A stretch of DNA of 12,805 nt. It comes from Rickettsiaceae bacterium. Lineage in GTDB: Bacteria; Pseudomonadota; Alphaproteobacteria; Rickettsiales; Rickettsiaceae. Under the pieces are notes generated by a model that saw only the letters and a program-made list of their open reading frames with translations, was not told the DNA's origin and made no database searches. A program made the translations under genes and the position numbers. Positions 6,209-12,805 of this stretch are shown piece after piece; positions within the stretch are counted from its first letter, which is position 1; each line of letters starts with the position of its first letter. The stretch spans positions 1 to 12,805 of the forward strand of contig JAIOYM010000030.1 of the NCBI GenBank assembly GCA_021741085.1. Direction: 5' to 3'.

Positions 6209-7096
6209 ATGCTAGGAAAATTTTTATGGACAGCTTGCATTACTCCATTTACTTATGATGCAAGCTCGGTAGATTATAAGGCTTTTGAATTTTTACTTAA
6301 ACGACAATCTAATGCTGGTAATGGTATATTGATTTTAGGTAGTACTGGCGAATCTCTTTCTTTAAGCCTTAGTGAGAGGCAAGAGATGGTGAAATTTGTT
6401 TGTAATTTGAATTTATCCGAACCAATTATAGTTGGAGTACCTTCTTATAATATAGAAGAAGCAGAAAAGTGGATAAGTTTTTGTAATAATATGCCAATAT
6501 CAGGTTATCTTTTAACTACACCTATTTATACTAAACCTGGTATTATTGGTCAAACTAAATGGTTTGAGAGGCTTATGGATTTTAGTAACTATCCAGTTAT
6601 GCTTTACAACATACCATCACGTGCTGGTATAAATTTATATCCAGAAACCTTAAAAAATCTAATTTCACATGAAAAATTATCAGCTTTAAAAGATTCAAGT
6701 GGATCTGTAGAATCTTTGATAGCTTATAAAAATGTTGCTCCTGATTTGGTTGTGTATTGTGATGATGATTATCTTTTCTTGGAAATGTGTATAAATGGCT
6801 CAAAAGGCTTAGTTTCTGTATCTGCTAATATTTGGCCAGAAGCAATTAAACTTCATACTAAAGAAATATTAGAAAATAACCCAACAGAAATAAAAGCTTT
6901 TTGGCAGGCTTCAAAGTCATTGTTTACGGCCAGCAATCCTATACCAGCAAAGGCTTTAATGCACAAACTTGGCTTGATATCTAATCCATCAGTACGTTTG
7001 CCTCTTTCGAATGAGGATTTACCATCTTTAGAACCCTTACTAGAAGCTAATTTCAATATAGAATCTTGGTTTGCTGCTAATAGCAAAGATTTTTAA
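6209..7096 (+). CDS. dapA: 4-hydroxy-tetrahydrodipicolinate synthase
   Basis: Condenses pyruvate with aspartate semialdehyde, the first committed step to meso-diaminopimelate and lysine. Length (295 residues) and barrel motifs are those of the DapA family: LGSTGESLSLSLSERQ at 43-58, TTPIYTKPG at 103-111, MLYNIPSRAG at 131-140, the Schiff-base lysine in ALKDSSGS (Lys161), and SNPIPAKALMHKLGL near 242-256. Tyr107, Tyr133 and Arg138 match the catalytic tyrosines and substrate-binding arginine of the E. coli enzyme. The first Thr of the usual GTTGE triad motif is Ser45 here, a conservative change. The gene follows ilvE by 15 bases with only a weak AAGAAAG ribosome binding site. The related lyases NanA and KdgD share the fold, but the motif set and the presence of alr support a cell-wall role. 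Confidence 0.88.
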   Translation: MLGKFLWTACITPFTYDASSVDYKAFEFLLKRQSNAGNGILILGSTGESLSLSLSERQEMVKFVCNLNLSEPIIVGVPSYNIEEAEKWISFCNNMPISGYLLTTPIYTKPGIIGQTKWFERLMDFSNYPVMLYNIPSRAGINLYPETLKNLISHEKLSALKDSSGSVESLIAYKNVAPDLVVYCDDDYLFLEMCINGSKGLVSVSANIWPEAIKLHTKEILENNPTEIKAFWQASKSLFTASNPIPAKALMHKLGLISNPSVRLPLSNEDLPSLEPLLEANFNIESWFAANSKDF

Positions 7097-7158
7097 AAAG
7101 GTTAGATAACTATATCACCGCGCTGGCTCGCAAGATTTCATTAAACAGTCTAACTTTT
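7096..7158 (+). terminator. Inverted repeat after dapA, possible terminator
   Basis: AAAAGGTTAGA, starting in the dapA stop codon (7096-7106), and TCTAACTTTT (7149-7158) pair over about ten bases with one bulged G, and the right arm ends in a T-rich run. The 42-base loop is long for an intrinsic terminator and contains a GC-rich island (CCGCGCTGGCTCGC, 7118-7131) unlike its surroundings, so this may instead be a small palindromic insertion. Confidence 0.4.
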
Positions 7159-7249
7159 ATTATCAAAAGAAGACCTAGCTATAGCTTAAATTCAATACGC
7201 TATATGTATGAAGTGTTTACGTTAAATAAAAATGATTTAATGTAGTACT

Positions 7250-7287
7250 CAACTTAAGAGTTGCGAAGCCCATTAAAGAAACCTCGC
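7250..7287. repeat. Paired hairpins downstream of the S9 peptidase gene
   Basis: CAACT-TAAG-AGTTG (7250-7263) is a compact 5-bp hairpin. It is followed at once by GCGAAG (7263-7268) facing CCTCGC (7282-7287), which pair with one mismatch around a loop of about 13 bases. They lie shortly after the minus-strand peptidase stop and may protect or end that transcript, but no T-run follows directly on either strand. Confidence 0.4.
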
Positions 7288-7309
7288 GATAATGACTTCA
7301 CTGAAATTT

Positions 7310-9376
7310 TTATTTGTTTTCTACTTCTATCTCTAAACCACCTTTGTCTACTATTTTAATTGAGGAATTGTTCAATTCATCGCCTAATGCCTCAAATCTA
7401 CCACCCAAATGTTTTGCAAAGAATTGCTCCAATAAGGCAGTGAATGACATACGGTTTTCTGGTCTAGCAAAACCATGTCCTTCATCAGAATAAAGAAGAT
7501 AAGTCACTTGTATTTTCTTTTCTTGCATTTTCTTAACAATCTGAGTAGATTCAGCTTCTTTCACCCTAGGGTCATTGGCTCCTTGTGCTATTAAAAGAGG
7601 TTTTTTTATGTTGTCTACAAAATTTATCGGTGAGCGTTGGGCTAAAAATTTACGCCCTTCTTCAGTTGATGGATCTCCACCTGTTTTTTGAATTAATTTT
7701 GAAATAGCTGGTATCCAATATTCCGGAAGAGAATTCAATAAAGTTATTAAATTCGATGGACCAACAACATCTGCAGCACAAGCAAAAACATCAGGAGTAA
7801 AAGTTGCTCCAACCAAAGCGGAATATCCACCATAACTTCCGCCATAAATTCCGATCTTGTCTTTTAGCGCAATATTATTTTCTATTGCCCAATTCACTGC
7901 ATCTATAAGGTCTAGGTGCATTTTTCCACCCCACTCGCCATTACCTAGTTCTATAAAATTTTTTCCAAAACCATCAGAACCTCTATAATTTACGCTTAAT
8001 ACTGCATAGCCTCTATTCGCAAGCCATTGATGTGTTGAGTCGAACCCCCAAAAATCACGAGCTTGCGGTCCACCGTGAACAAAAAGCACCATAGGCACAG
8101 GTTTTTTACTTAATTTATTGTGTGGATTATCTGGTTTAGTGAAAACTTCTCTTGGTAGAGAAAGATAGCTCGGCAAATCTAATCCATCACGAGATTTTAT
8201 AATGACGGGAATCATATATGTTAAATTTTCTTCAACAAGATTTTTTCGCGTGTAAAATAAGAAATCCAGTTTTTTGGCGCTTCTGTTAAAAAGATAATAT
8301 GATGCTGGCCGATCTGAGCTATCAAAAATTACTACCCACATATTATCGTCCAAGGTTCTACTGATTATATCTATATCAGATTCGGTTTCAGAGGCATTTT
8401 TTAAAAATTCAAAATCTGCTTCTACTGTTTTATCAAAAAAAACTTTAGATGTTCTTTGATATTCGTAGCTGTAATATTGTTGTGTGTAGTTGGTTGGATG
8501 CAATGAAATATAAGATATGTCAGCTTTGTCATTTTGCGCAACTAAATCTCTTTTACCTTCCGTTGTTTCTTTGTATAGAGCAGCAGTATCACGATTTTGG
8601 GAATCTAATAGATAAAATTCATTATCATTGGCGAAAAACAATATTTCTGAATTGGCAGAGTCTATAGATTTAATATTTTTATATAATTTGGGATTAGCTA
8701 TATCATCTATATTAAATATATCAGTATCTCCATTGGGGGTAATATACATTGCAAATCTTAGTTTTAGATTTTTATCAGCTACAAAGTCGGTATATTTTTC
8801 ATTTTTTAAAACCCGCTCCATTGTAGCATTATTAATATCCAATTTGTAAACATCAAAAAATTTCGGATCACGATCGTTCATCGAAACTAACAAATGGTTA
8901 GGAAAATTATGACTTAAGGCAATTGCAAAAGCTTTTACACCTTGAGGTGTAAGCGGTGTAATTTTATTAGCTTCAACATCTATTTTGTAAAGGCGCGCAT
9001 TTTCATCTCCATTTTCATCTTGGCTATAAATTATAGTGGAGGAATTAAAAGCCCAAAAATAGCTTCTTATCCCACGGTTTTTATCACTAGTAATAGCTTT
9101 AGCATTATCTATGTCTTCAACTTTAGCTAAATATATGTTTAATACCCCATCTTTTGGAGCTAGATAAGATAAATATTTACCATCAGGACTAATTTTCACA
9201 TTAGCATAATCAGGGTTACCAAATAATTTTTTTCTGCTAATTAGAGCGCTTGTTTGATTTTTTTCCATATCCTTGTGTTCCTTTGTTGTAGTATTTTCAA
9301 TAACATTATCGCCGCATCCAGTCATAAAAAATGACATTAATGTTGCAAATAAAAATAGAGTAATATTCTTTATCAT
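7310..9376 (-). CDS. S9-family (prolyl oligopeptidase-type) serine peptidase, predicted lipoprotein
   Basis: A 688-residue peptidase with a lipoprotein signal: hydrophobic residues 4-18 and lipobox MTGC with Cys21 (Gly at +2, which by the E. coli rule predicts outer-membrane sorting). After a linker comes a beta-propeller-like region (about 48-380, with repeated strands such as KISPDGKYLSYL). The alpha/beta hydrolase domain (about 395-660) carries LFVHGGPQ, the nucleophile Ser514 in YGGSYGGYSA, Asp602 in GANDPRV and His634 in DEGHGF, a complete triad. Family members cleave oligopeptides, as acylaminoacyl- or dipeptidyl-peptidases; the propeller normally excludes folded proteins. A role in periplasmic or surface peptide degradation for amino acid supply is inferred. 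It is transcribed alone, divergently from the beta-barrel-like gene, from a TTGACA promoter. Confidence 0.92.
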   Translation of the reverse strand: MIKNITLFLFATLMSFFMTGCGDNVIENTTTKEHKDMEKNQTSALISRKKLFGNPDYANVKISPDGKYLSYLAPKDGVLNIYLAKVEDIDNAKAITSDKNRGIRSYFWAFNSSTIIYSQDENGDENARLYKIDVEANKITPLTPQGVKAFAIALSHNFPNHLLVSMNDRDPKFFDVYKLDINNATMERVLKNEKYTDFVADKNLKLRFAMYITPNGDTDIFNIDDIANPKLYKNIKSIDSANSEILFFANDNEFYLLDSQNRDTAALYKETTEGKRDLVAQNDKADISYISLHPTNYTQQYYSYEYQRTSKVFFDKTVEADFEFLKNASETESDIDIISRTLDDNMWVVIFDSSDRPASYYLFNRSAKKLDFLFYTRKNLVEENLTYMIPVIIKSRDGLDLPSYLSLPREVFTKPDNPHNKLSKKPVPMVLFVHGGPQARDFWGFDSTHQWLANRGYAVLSVNYRGSDGFGKNFIELGNGEWGGKMHLDLIDAVNWAIENNIALKDKIGIYGGSYGGYSALVGATFTPDVFACAADVVGPSNLITLLNSLPEYWIPAISKLIQKTGGDPSTEEGRKFLAQRSPINFVDNIKKPLLIAQGANDPRVKEAESTQIVKKMQEKKIQVTYLLYSDEGHGFARPENRMSFTALLEQFFAKHLGGRFEALGDELNNSSIKIVDKGGLEIEVENK

Positions 9377-9416
9377 AAATTAATATCCAATTAGTAAACT
9401 CAAATAACGCTTTACT

Positions 9417-9446
9417 ATGATAATTTAAAAAAATTCTATATGTCAA
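9417..9446 (-). promoter_or_regulatory. Promoter of the S9 peptidase gene
   Basis: On the minus strand TTGACA (9446-9441) is a perfect -35 box, followed after 18 bases by TATCAT (9422-9417), one mismatch from the -10 consensus. The leader would be about 35 bases long. A TTGGA stretch about 8 bases before the ATG at 9376 may act as ribosome binding site. Confidence 0.6.
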
Positions 9447-9543
9447 ATATTCTTTTTAAATCTTACTAGCAACCTTTTGTGTAGTGTGATAGCATAATTA
9501 AAGAATTGTGATTCATTAATAATTTTAACAAATAAAAGAATTT

Positions 9544-9548
9544 AGAGG
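9544..9548 (+). promoter_or_regulatory. Ribosome binding site of the beta-barrel-like gene
   Basis: AGAGG lies 8 bases before the ATG at 9557 and is one of the few clear Shine-Dalgarno sequences in this window, where most starts lack one. It supports this start. No convincing -35/-10 pair was found for the plus strand between 9447 and 9543; CATAAT at 9493-9498 lacks a partner. Confidence 0.55.
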
Positions 9549-9556
9549 TTGTATTT

Positions 9557-10237
9557 ATGTTTATAAATAGGTTTTTACTTAAGATTTTGATTATTTTTAT
9601 TTCATACTCAAGTTATGCTCAAGATTTTAACGACGATTATGAAGCTTATTCTAGAATTTCCGCTACCATGAACATAGGGGTGGCGTATTCTGAGAACGCA
9701 AATATTCTAAAAAATGCAACTGATAAAAATAATACAAATCTTTTCACTTGGGGAATAAGTTCTGGTGCTCAAAGCTCCTTGTTTCTTAGCGACAAAATAG
9801 CATTTGAAATATTTGTTGCGCCTAATTTTTATCCAATTAATAATAAATTTAATTCTTCTAGCTCTTCTAGCTCTTCTAGCTCTTCTAGTTCTTCCACCTC
9901 ATCTCCGTGGATGATTTATCTACCTGTTGGTGGAGGTTTAATATTTCATCCATTTCCTTTTGGCGCTATAGATCCTTATATAGGTGGTGGTGGAGAGTAT
10001 AATGTTATATTCTCAACCTCCGACTTATTGAGTCCGAAAAATGCTGGTGCTTTTTATGTGAAAGCAGGTGTAGCATTAGTTAAATCTAACAATTCCTTAG
10101 TATCAATAGAAGTAAAAAAAACTTTTTTAAGTCATGATCTTGATGAATTAAACGATAAAGGTGCAAAAATTGGAGACACCCAAAAAATCACGTTAAATCC
10201 TATTAGCCTTACATTGAATATAGGTTATGAGCTGTAG
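9557..10237 (+). CDS. Secreted outer-membrane beta-barrel-like protein with a polyserine loop
   Basis: The 226-residue product begins with a clear signal peptide (hydrophobic 7-16, cleavage likely after SYA at 21, leaving QDFNDDYEAY). The mature part alternates polar and hydrophobic residues in strand-like runs (ISATMNIGVAYS, KIAFEIFVAPNFYP, WMIYLPVGGGLIFHP, IDPYIGGGGEYNVIF, AGAFYVKAGVALV, ITLNPISLTLNIGYEL), the pattern of a small OmpA/OmpW-like or surface-antigen barrel. The GGG turns and final strand near the C-terminus fit. The last residue is Leu rather than the usual Phe, so the assembly signal is atypical. Residues 100-116 are 14 serines, one Thr and two Ser between predicted strands, encoded by a 9-base tandem repeat. 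It probably sits in the outer membrane; function is unknown. It is monocistronic, with miaA starting 153 bases later. Confidence 0.8.
   Translation: MFINRFLLKILIIFISYSSYAQDFNDDYEAYSRISATMNIGVAYSENANILKNATDKNNTNLFTWGISSGAQSSLFLSDKIAFEIFVAPNFYPINNKFNSSSSSSSSSSSSSSTSSPWMIYLPVGGGLIFHPFPFGAIDPYIGGGGEYNVIFSTSDLLSPKNAGAFYVKAGVALVKSNNSLVSIEVKKTFLSHDLDELNDKGAKIGDTQKITLNPISLTLNIGYEL
9854..9898 (+). repeat. 9-base tandem repeat encoding polyserine
   Basis: TCTTCTAGC occurs three times without change (9854-9862, 9863-9871, 9872-9880), then as TCTTCTAGT (9881-9889) and the degenerate TCTTCCACC (9890-9898). Each unit encodes Ser-Ser-Ser in frame. Because the unit is nine bases, copy-number slippage changes loop length without shifting the frame. 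Confidence 0.9.
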
Positions 10238-10390
10238 TAGATATCAACTTCTATATAGGGTTATTTAGATTACTTATACGTCAATATATTTTATTTTAGA
10301 GAACTCTTTAAACAAGGTTGCATCTTAAGCTCAAAATCATCAAAATTTATTCAACTTTTGCTGCAACTGTTAAAGTTTTAATAATTATAT

Positions 10391-11335
10391 ATGACCGCTA
10401 AGCATAAATTAATAATTCTAATAGGGCCAACTGCTAGCGGCAAGTCTAGTCTTGCGTTAAAGATAGCGCAGAAATTTTCTAAAACACCAATTGTTAACGC
10501 TGATGCATTCCAGGTTTATAAAGACTTGCAGATTATTACGTCGTCACCTACAAATGAAGATAAAATAATAGCACCCCACTATTTATACAATTACTTGGAT
10601 ATTGGTGCTTGTTATTCTGTAGCTAAATATATTCAAGATGTTAACAAAGTATTGTTAGAAATATCTCAAACATCTAATTTCTCTATTCTTGTAGGAGGTA
10701 GCCATATGTATATATATAATTTATTGTATGGCTTAGATGATATTCCTACTACGGATAAAAATATTTCCGAGCAAAGTGAAAAATTATTAAATAATCTAGG
10801 AAAAAGTGAATTTTATCAGTTGTTGTCGGAATTAGATCCTAAAATTATAGGTATTATTGGTCCTAGTGATACCCAAAGAATGCTTAGAGCATATAATGTT
10901 AAAAAGCAAACAGGGGTTTCTATAATTGATTTCAGAAAAAAACAAGAGAATATATCAAGCAATTTTCTAAGTACATATGATACTAAAATTATTGCATTAA
11001 ATCCTGAACGTACAAAACTTTATAAAAACTGCGATGCAAGGGTGGAATTCATGTTTAACAATGGAGCGATAGAAGAGGTGGGGGCCATAATTGCAAAAAA
11101 TGATAATATTTCAAATTCTACATTTAAAGCTATAGGATTTGATGAAATTAAATCTTATTTAAACAAAAATTTATCTTACGATGAAGCTCTAAATACAACC
11201 AAACAGCGAACGCGTAATTACGCCAAAAGACAAGTTACTTGGTGTAAAAATAAATTTGATAATAAAACTACACATGATTCTAGTTATACTTTTGCTGACG
11301 TTGAATTAAAAATTGATAGTTGGTTGAACTTATGA
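10391..11335 (+). CDS. miaA: tRNA dimethylallyltransferase
   Basis: Adds a dimethylallyl group to A37 beside the anticodon of tRNAs reading U-starting codons, using dimethylallyl diphosphate. The 314-residue protein shows the P-loop GPTASGKS at 12-19, the substrate block VNADAFQVYKDL at 35-46 with the catalytic Asp38 (normally ADSMQVY), GGSHMYIYNLLYGLDDIP at 102-119, DTQRMLRAYNV at 160-170 and the C-terminal AIGFDEI plus KQRTRNYAKRQVTW tRNA-binding block. It is complete. No strong promoter or Shine-Dalgarno sequence precedes the ATG at 10391; the spacer 10238-10390 is AT-rich and otherwise featureless. Its stop overlaps the next start by four bases (ATGA), so it heads a tightly packed plus-strand cluster. 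Confidence 0.94.
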   Translation: MTAKHKLIILIGPTASGKSSLALKIAQKFSKTPIVNADAFQVYKDLQIITSSPTNEDKIIAPHYLYNYLDIGACYSVAKYIQDVNKVLLEISQTSNFSILVGGSHMYIYNLLYGLDDIPTTDKNISEQSEKLLNNLGKSEFYQLLSELDPKIIGIIGPSDTQRMLRAYNVKKQTGVSIIDFRKKQENISSNFLSTYDTKIIALNPERTKLYKNCDARVEFMFNNGAIEEVGAIIAKNDNISNSTFKAIGFDEIKSYLNKNLSYDEALNTTKQRTRNYAKRQVTWCKNKFDNKTTHDSSYTFADVELKIDSWLNL

Positions 11336-11847
11336 CAAAAATTGTCAAACAAATAATTTTGATTATTACTGTAGGTATTCTATTATATTTGCCATTGATT
11401 GTTGGTAAATATTATTCTTTAGTTCAAATATTCCCTGCTTTCGAAATAATATTGTTATATATCTACATAAAGCATGGTATTAGTACAAAAAAAATAGTAC
11501 TAATGTTGTGTCTGGGCTTGGTTTTGGCTATTGTTTATGACATCCCCTTAGTGATAAATATATTGCTAATTATTTTAGGTTGTAAAATTTATCAAATAAT
11601 GGAAGGACATGGTTTTTTTATAAATTACAATCATAATATAGTTTTGACAGATTATTCACGCTTCGTTGTTTTTGCGTTTATAGAGTTGAATTTCAAATAT
11701 ATGAGTGAGAGTTTATTATATTTACATGCATTTGATTATTTATTGGCTTTCTTACAAATAATAAATACAATATGTTATTATCCAGTCATATATCTATTTC
11801 TAGATTCAGTTTGTTTGGGGTCAAGAAAAAAGCACAATAATTATTGA
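11332..11847 (+). CDS. MreD-like multi-pass membrane protein
   Basis: A 171-residue, strongly hydrophobic protein with about five membrane segments (roughly 7-25, 33-47, 54-69, 71-87 and 136-158). The stretch LGLVLAIVYDIPLVINILLI and the ending NTICYYPVIYLFLD resemble rod-shape protein MreD, where a Gly-rich helix, an Asp and a PLGLNALLL-like segment are usual, and length agrees. The similarity is weak, so the gene symbol is withheld. The ATG at 11332 overlaps the miaA stop as ATGA; the frame could start at a TTG at 11320, but the coupled ATG is preferred. It is followed after four bases by ccmA. If it is MreD it would belong to the cell-elongation complex, but mreB/mreC are not in the window. 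An alternative is an uncharacterised membrane partner of the ccm genes. Confidence 0.75.
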   Translation: MTKIVKQIILIITVGILLYLPLIVGKYYSLVQIFPAFEIILLYIYIKHGISTKKIVLMLCLGLVLAIVYDIPLVINILLIILGCKIYQIMEGHGFFINYNHNIVLTDYSRFVVFAFIELNFKYMSESLLYLHAFDYLLAFLQIINTICYYPVIYLFLDSVCLGSRKKHNNY

Positions 11848-11851
11848 ATAT

Positions 11852-12457
11852 ATGTTTACTCTAACTTGTGAAAATTTGCATTTAGAAGCTCAGGGTGAAA
11901 TAGTTTTTAGTAGACTAAGCTTCTCGTCTACCGCAGGCACTATATTATATATTCGTGGATCTAATGGTTCTGGTAAATCTTCATTATTAAGGATAATAGC
12001 TGGCATTCAGTTAGCGGAAATTGGCGATATTAAAATTAACAATGTTAATATAAATCAATTGCAAAAATCATATATTAGTTACATAGGCCATGAACTTGGT
12101 ATTAATTTGATGCTTTCTGTTAAAGATAATCTTTTATTTTGGGCAAAACTTTATGATGCTTATGAAGGTTTGGATGCAACAATTTTTTATTTTGGTTTGC
12201 AAGAATTATTGGAATCTCGGGCTTATGATTTATCGGCTGGTAATAGAAAGAAATTAGCTCTAGCTAGGTTGTTTTTGGCCAACAGAAAAATTTGGCTATT
12301 AGATGAAATTGATAATAATTTGGATGAAAGTAATAAATTAGTTTTATATAATGCCATAATCAGCAAGGCTAGTATGGGAGGAATAGTAATAATAGCATCT
12401 CATTCTAAAGAATTTACTAAAAATGCACAAATACTCTATATGGAGGATTATGCGTAA
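11852..12457 (+). CDS. ccmA: Heme exporter ATP-binding protein CcmA
   Basis: ATPase of the CcmABCD system that releases holo-CcmE during c-type cytochrome maturation in the periplasm. At 201 residues it has the short CcmA length and all ABC motifs: Walker A GSNGSGKSS at 36-44, YIGHELGINLMLSVKDNL at 77-94 (the His in place of a Q-loop Gln is typical of CcmA), signature LSAGNRKKLALARL at 127-140, Walker B IWLLDE at 147-152 with the catalytic Glu152, and switch His184 in ASHS. The usual Pro after the Walker B Glu is Ile153 here (DEIDNNLD), a mild oddity. It starts four bases after the MreD-like gene and its stop overlaps the ccmB start by eight bases, implying translational coupling. Confidence 0.93.
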   Translation: MFTLTCENLHLEAQGEIVFSRLSFSSTAGTILYIRGSNGSGKSSLLRIIAGIQLAEIGDIKINNVNINQLQKSYISYIGHELGINLMLSVKDNLLFWAKLYDAYEGLDATIFYFGLQELLESRAYDLSAGNRKKLALARLFLANRKIWLLDEIDNNLDESNKLVLYNAIISKASMGGIVIIASHSKEFTKNAQILYMEDYA

Positions 12458-12805
12458 AAGAAATATTTTGTTAGCATATTTTTTTCATGAAATGGTCTAC
12501 AAACACAAAATATTAGGGGTAGGGCGTTTCATATTTCTGATGTTGTTATGTTCCAGTTTTTCACTACCCTTTTTATTAAGGCAACAAGATTTTTGGCTTC
12601 TAGGTAATATAATTAACTTTATCTCACTTCCGTGGATAATTTTAAGTTTTGCAGAAAATTTAATAAAAACTGAGTTGTACGACGGTCGTCTTTACGTTTT
12701 AATGTCGGTTATGGAACCTGCTACCATAGTAATAGCTAAATTCCTTAGTCTTGTGATGACTGCTATTATATCTAGCACCCTGCCGCTTCCTATTATTGCT
12801 CTGGT
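12450..12805 (+). CDS. ccmB: Heme exporter membrane protein CcmB (3' end outside window)
   Basis: An open frame from the ATG at 12450 runs 118 codons to the right edge. It encodes the membrane permease partner of CcmA. After a basic N-terminus there is a hydrophobic helix (FIFLMLLCSSFSLPFLL), a second (FISLPWIILSFAEN) and then TELYDGRLYVLMSVMEPATI followed by VIAKFLSLVMTAIISSTLPL, which matches the CcmB pattern EDGTLEQLLLSP...LAKxLAHW...LPL. A GGAGG at 12442-12446 lies only three bases before the ATG, a perfect but closely placed Shine-Dalgarno sequence within the end of ccmA. Expected full length is about 220 residues, so roughly half is present. Confidence 0.88.
   Translation, partial: MRKRNILLAYFFHEMVYKHKILGVGRFIFLMLLCSSFSLPFLLRQQDFWLLGNIINFISLPWIILSFAENLIKTELYDGRLYVLMSVMEPATIVIAKFLSLVMTAIISSTLPLPIIAL

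Noticed and set aside
6597..6803. Open frame on the minus strand inside dapA
   Set aside because: It lies wholly within the intact dapA gene, has no ribosome binding site and no family motif.
6853..7086. Second minus-strand open frame inside dapA
   Set aside because: It is the antisense reading of the dapA C-terminal part and shows no independent coding signal.
7097..7309. tRNA or other stable RNA gene in the GC-richer spacer
   Set aside because: No T-loop GGTTCGAATCC-like sequence or cloverleaf arms could be found, only simple hairpins.
8449..9130. Three plus-strand open frames inside the S9 peptidase gene
   Set aside because: All are antisense to a complete peptidase with intact propeller and triad, are short, and have no start signals.
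9854..9898. Tandem repeat as a phase-variation frameshift switch
   Set aside because: The unit is nine bases, so copy change cannot shift the frame; only loop length can vary.
11320..11331. TTG start of the MreD-like gene
   Set aside because: The ATG at 11332 overlapping the miaA stop as ATGA is the more usual coupled start.

Overview
The window is AT-rich chromosomal DNA from an alphaproteobacterium, most likely a member of the Rickettsiales (inference). The evidence is the low GC content, the alphaproteobacterial style of IlvE (HYASSVFEG and AEATSANIF blocks), the System I cytochrome c maturation genes ccmA/ccmB, a small ankyrin-like protein, and gene-poor, hairpin-rich spacers between compact operons. 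The species cannot be named from the sequence alone. No rRNA, tRNA, CRISPR array, insertion sequence or prophage was seen.

Layout. At 1-181 is the tail of an unidentified gene, followed by a 385-base gene-free stretch that leads into a cold-shock protein gene (567-773) behind an extended -10 promoter. Convergent to it is alr, alanine racemase, on the minus strand. Its open frame reaches 2113, but a TTGACA/TAATAT promoter inside the first part of that frame and the position of the catalytic lysine place the real start at 2020. Next, on the plus strand, a near-consensus promoter (TTGACT-17-TATAAT) drives a 244-residue protein with a short ankyrin-like part, a histidine/lysine repeat block and an acidic Asn/Asp/Ser tail (2398-3132). 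A densely palindromic 120-base spacer separates it from a convergent minus-strand pair: a membrane-anchored protein with two degenerate FKBP-like domains (4056-5078), then trhO, the tRNA U34 hydroxylase (3299-4033).

From 5318 a plus-strand pair, ilvE and dapA, encodes a branched-chain aminotransferase and dihydrodipicolinate synthase. It is followed by a second hairpin-bearing convergent spacer and a minus-strand S9-family serine peptidase with a lipoprotein signal (7310-9376). Divergent from the peptidase is a secreted beta-barrel-like protein whose polyserine loop is encoded by a 9-base tandem repeat (9557-10237). The right end is a tightly packed plus-strand cluster: miaA, an MreD-like membrane protein (4-base overlap), ccmA (4-base gap) and the start of ccmB (8-base overlap), which runs off the window.

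How the genes fit together. Alr (D-alanine), DapA (route to meso-diaminopimelate/lysine) and perhaps the MreD-like protein suggest a retained peptidoglycan pathway. TrhO and MiaA both modify the tRNA anticodon loop (U34 and A37). CcmA/CcmB belong to the c-type cytochrome assembly exporter. The envelope proteins (lipoprotein peptidase, beta-barrel-like protein, FKBP-like anchor) and the His-rich ankyrin-like protein are the accessory part and the best candidates for something new. No complete, obviously novel multi-gene system is visible.
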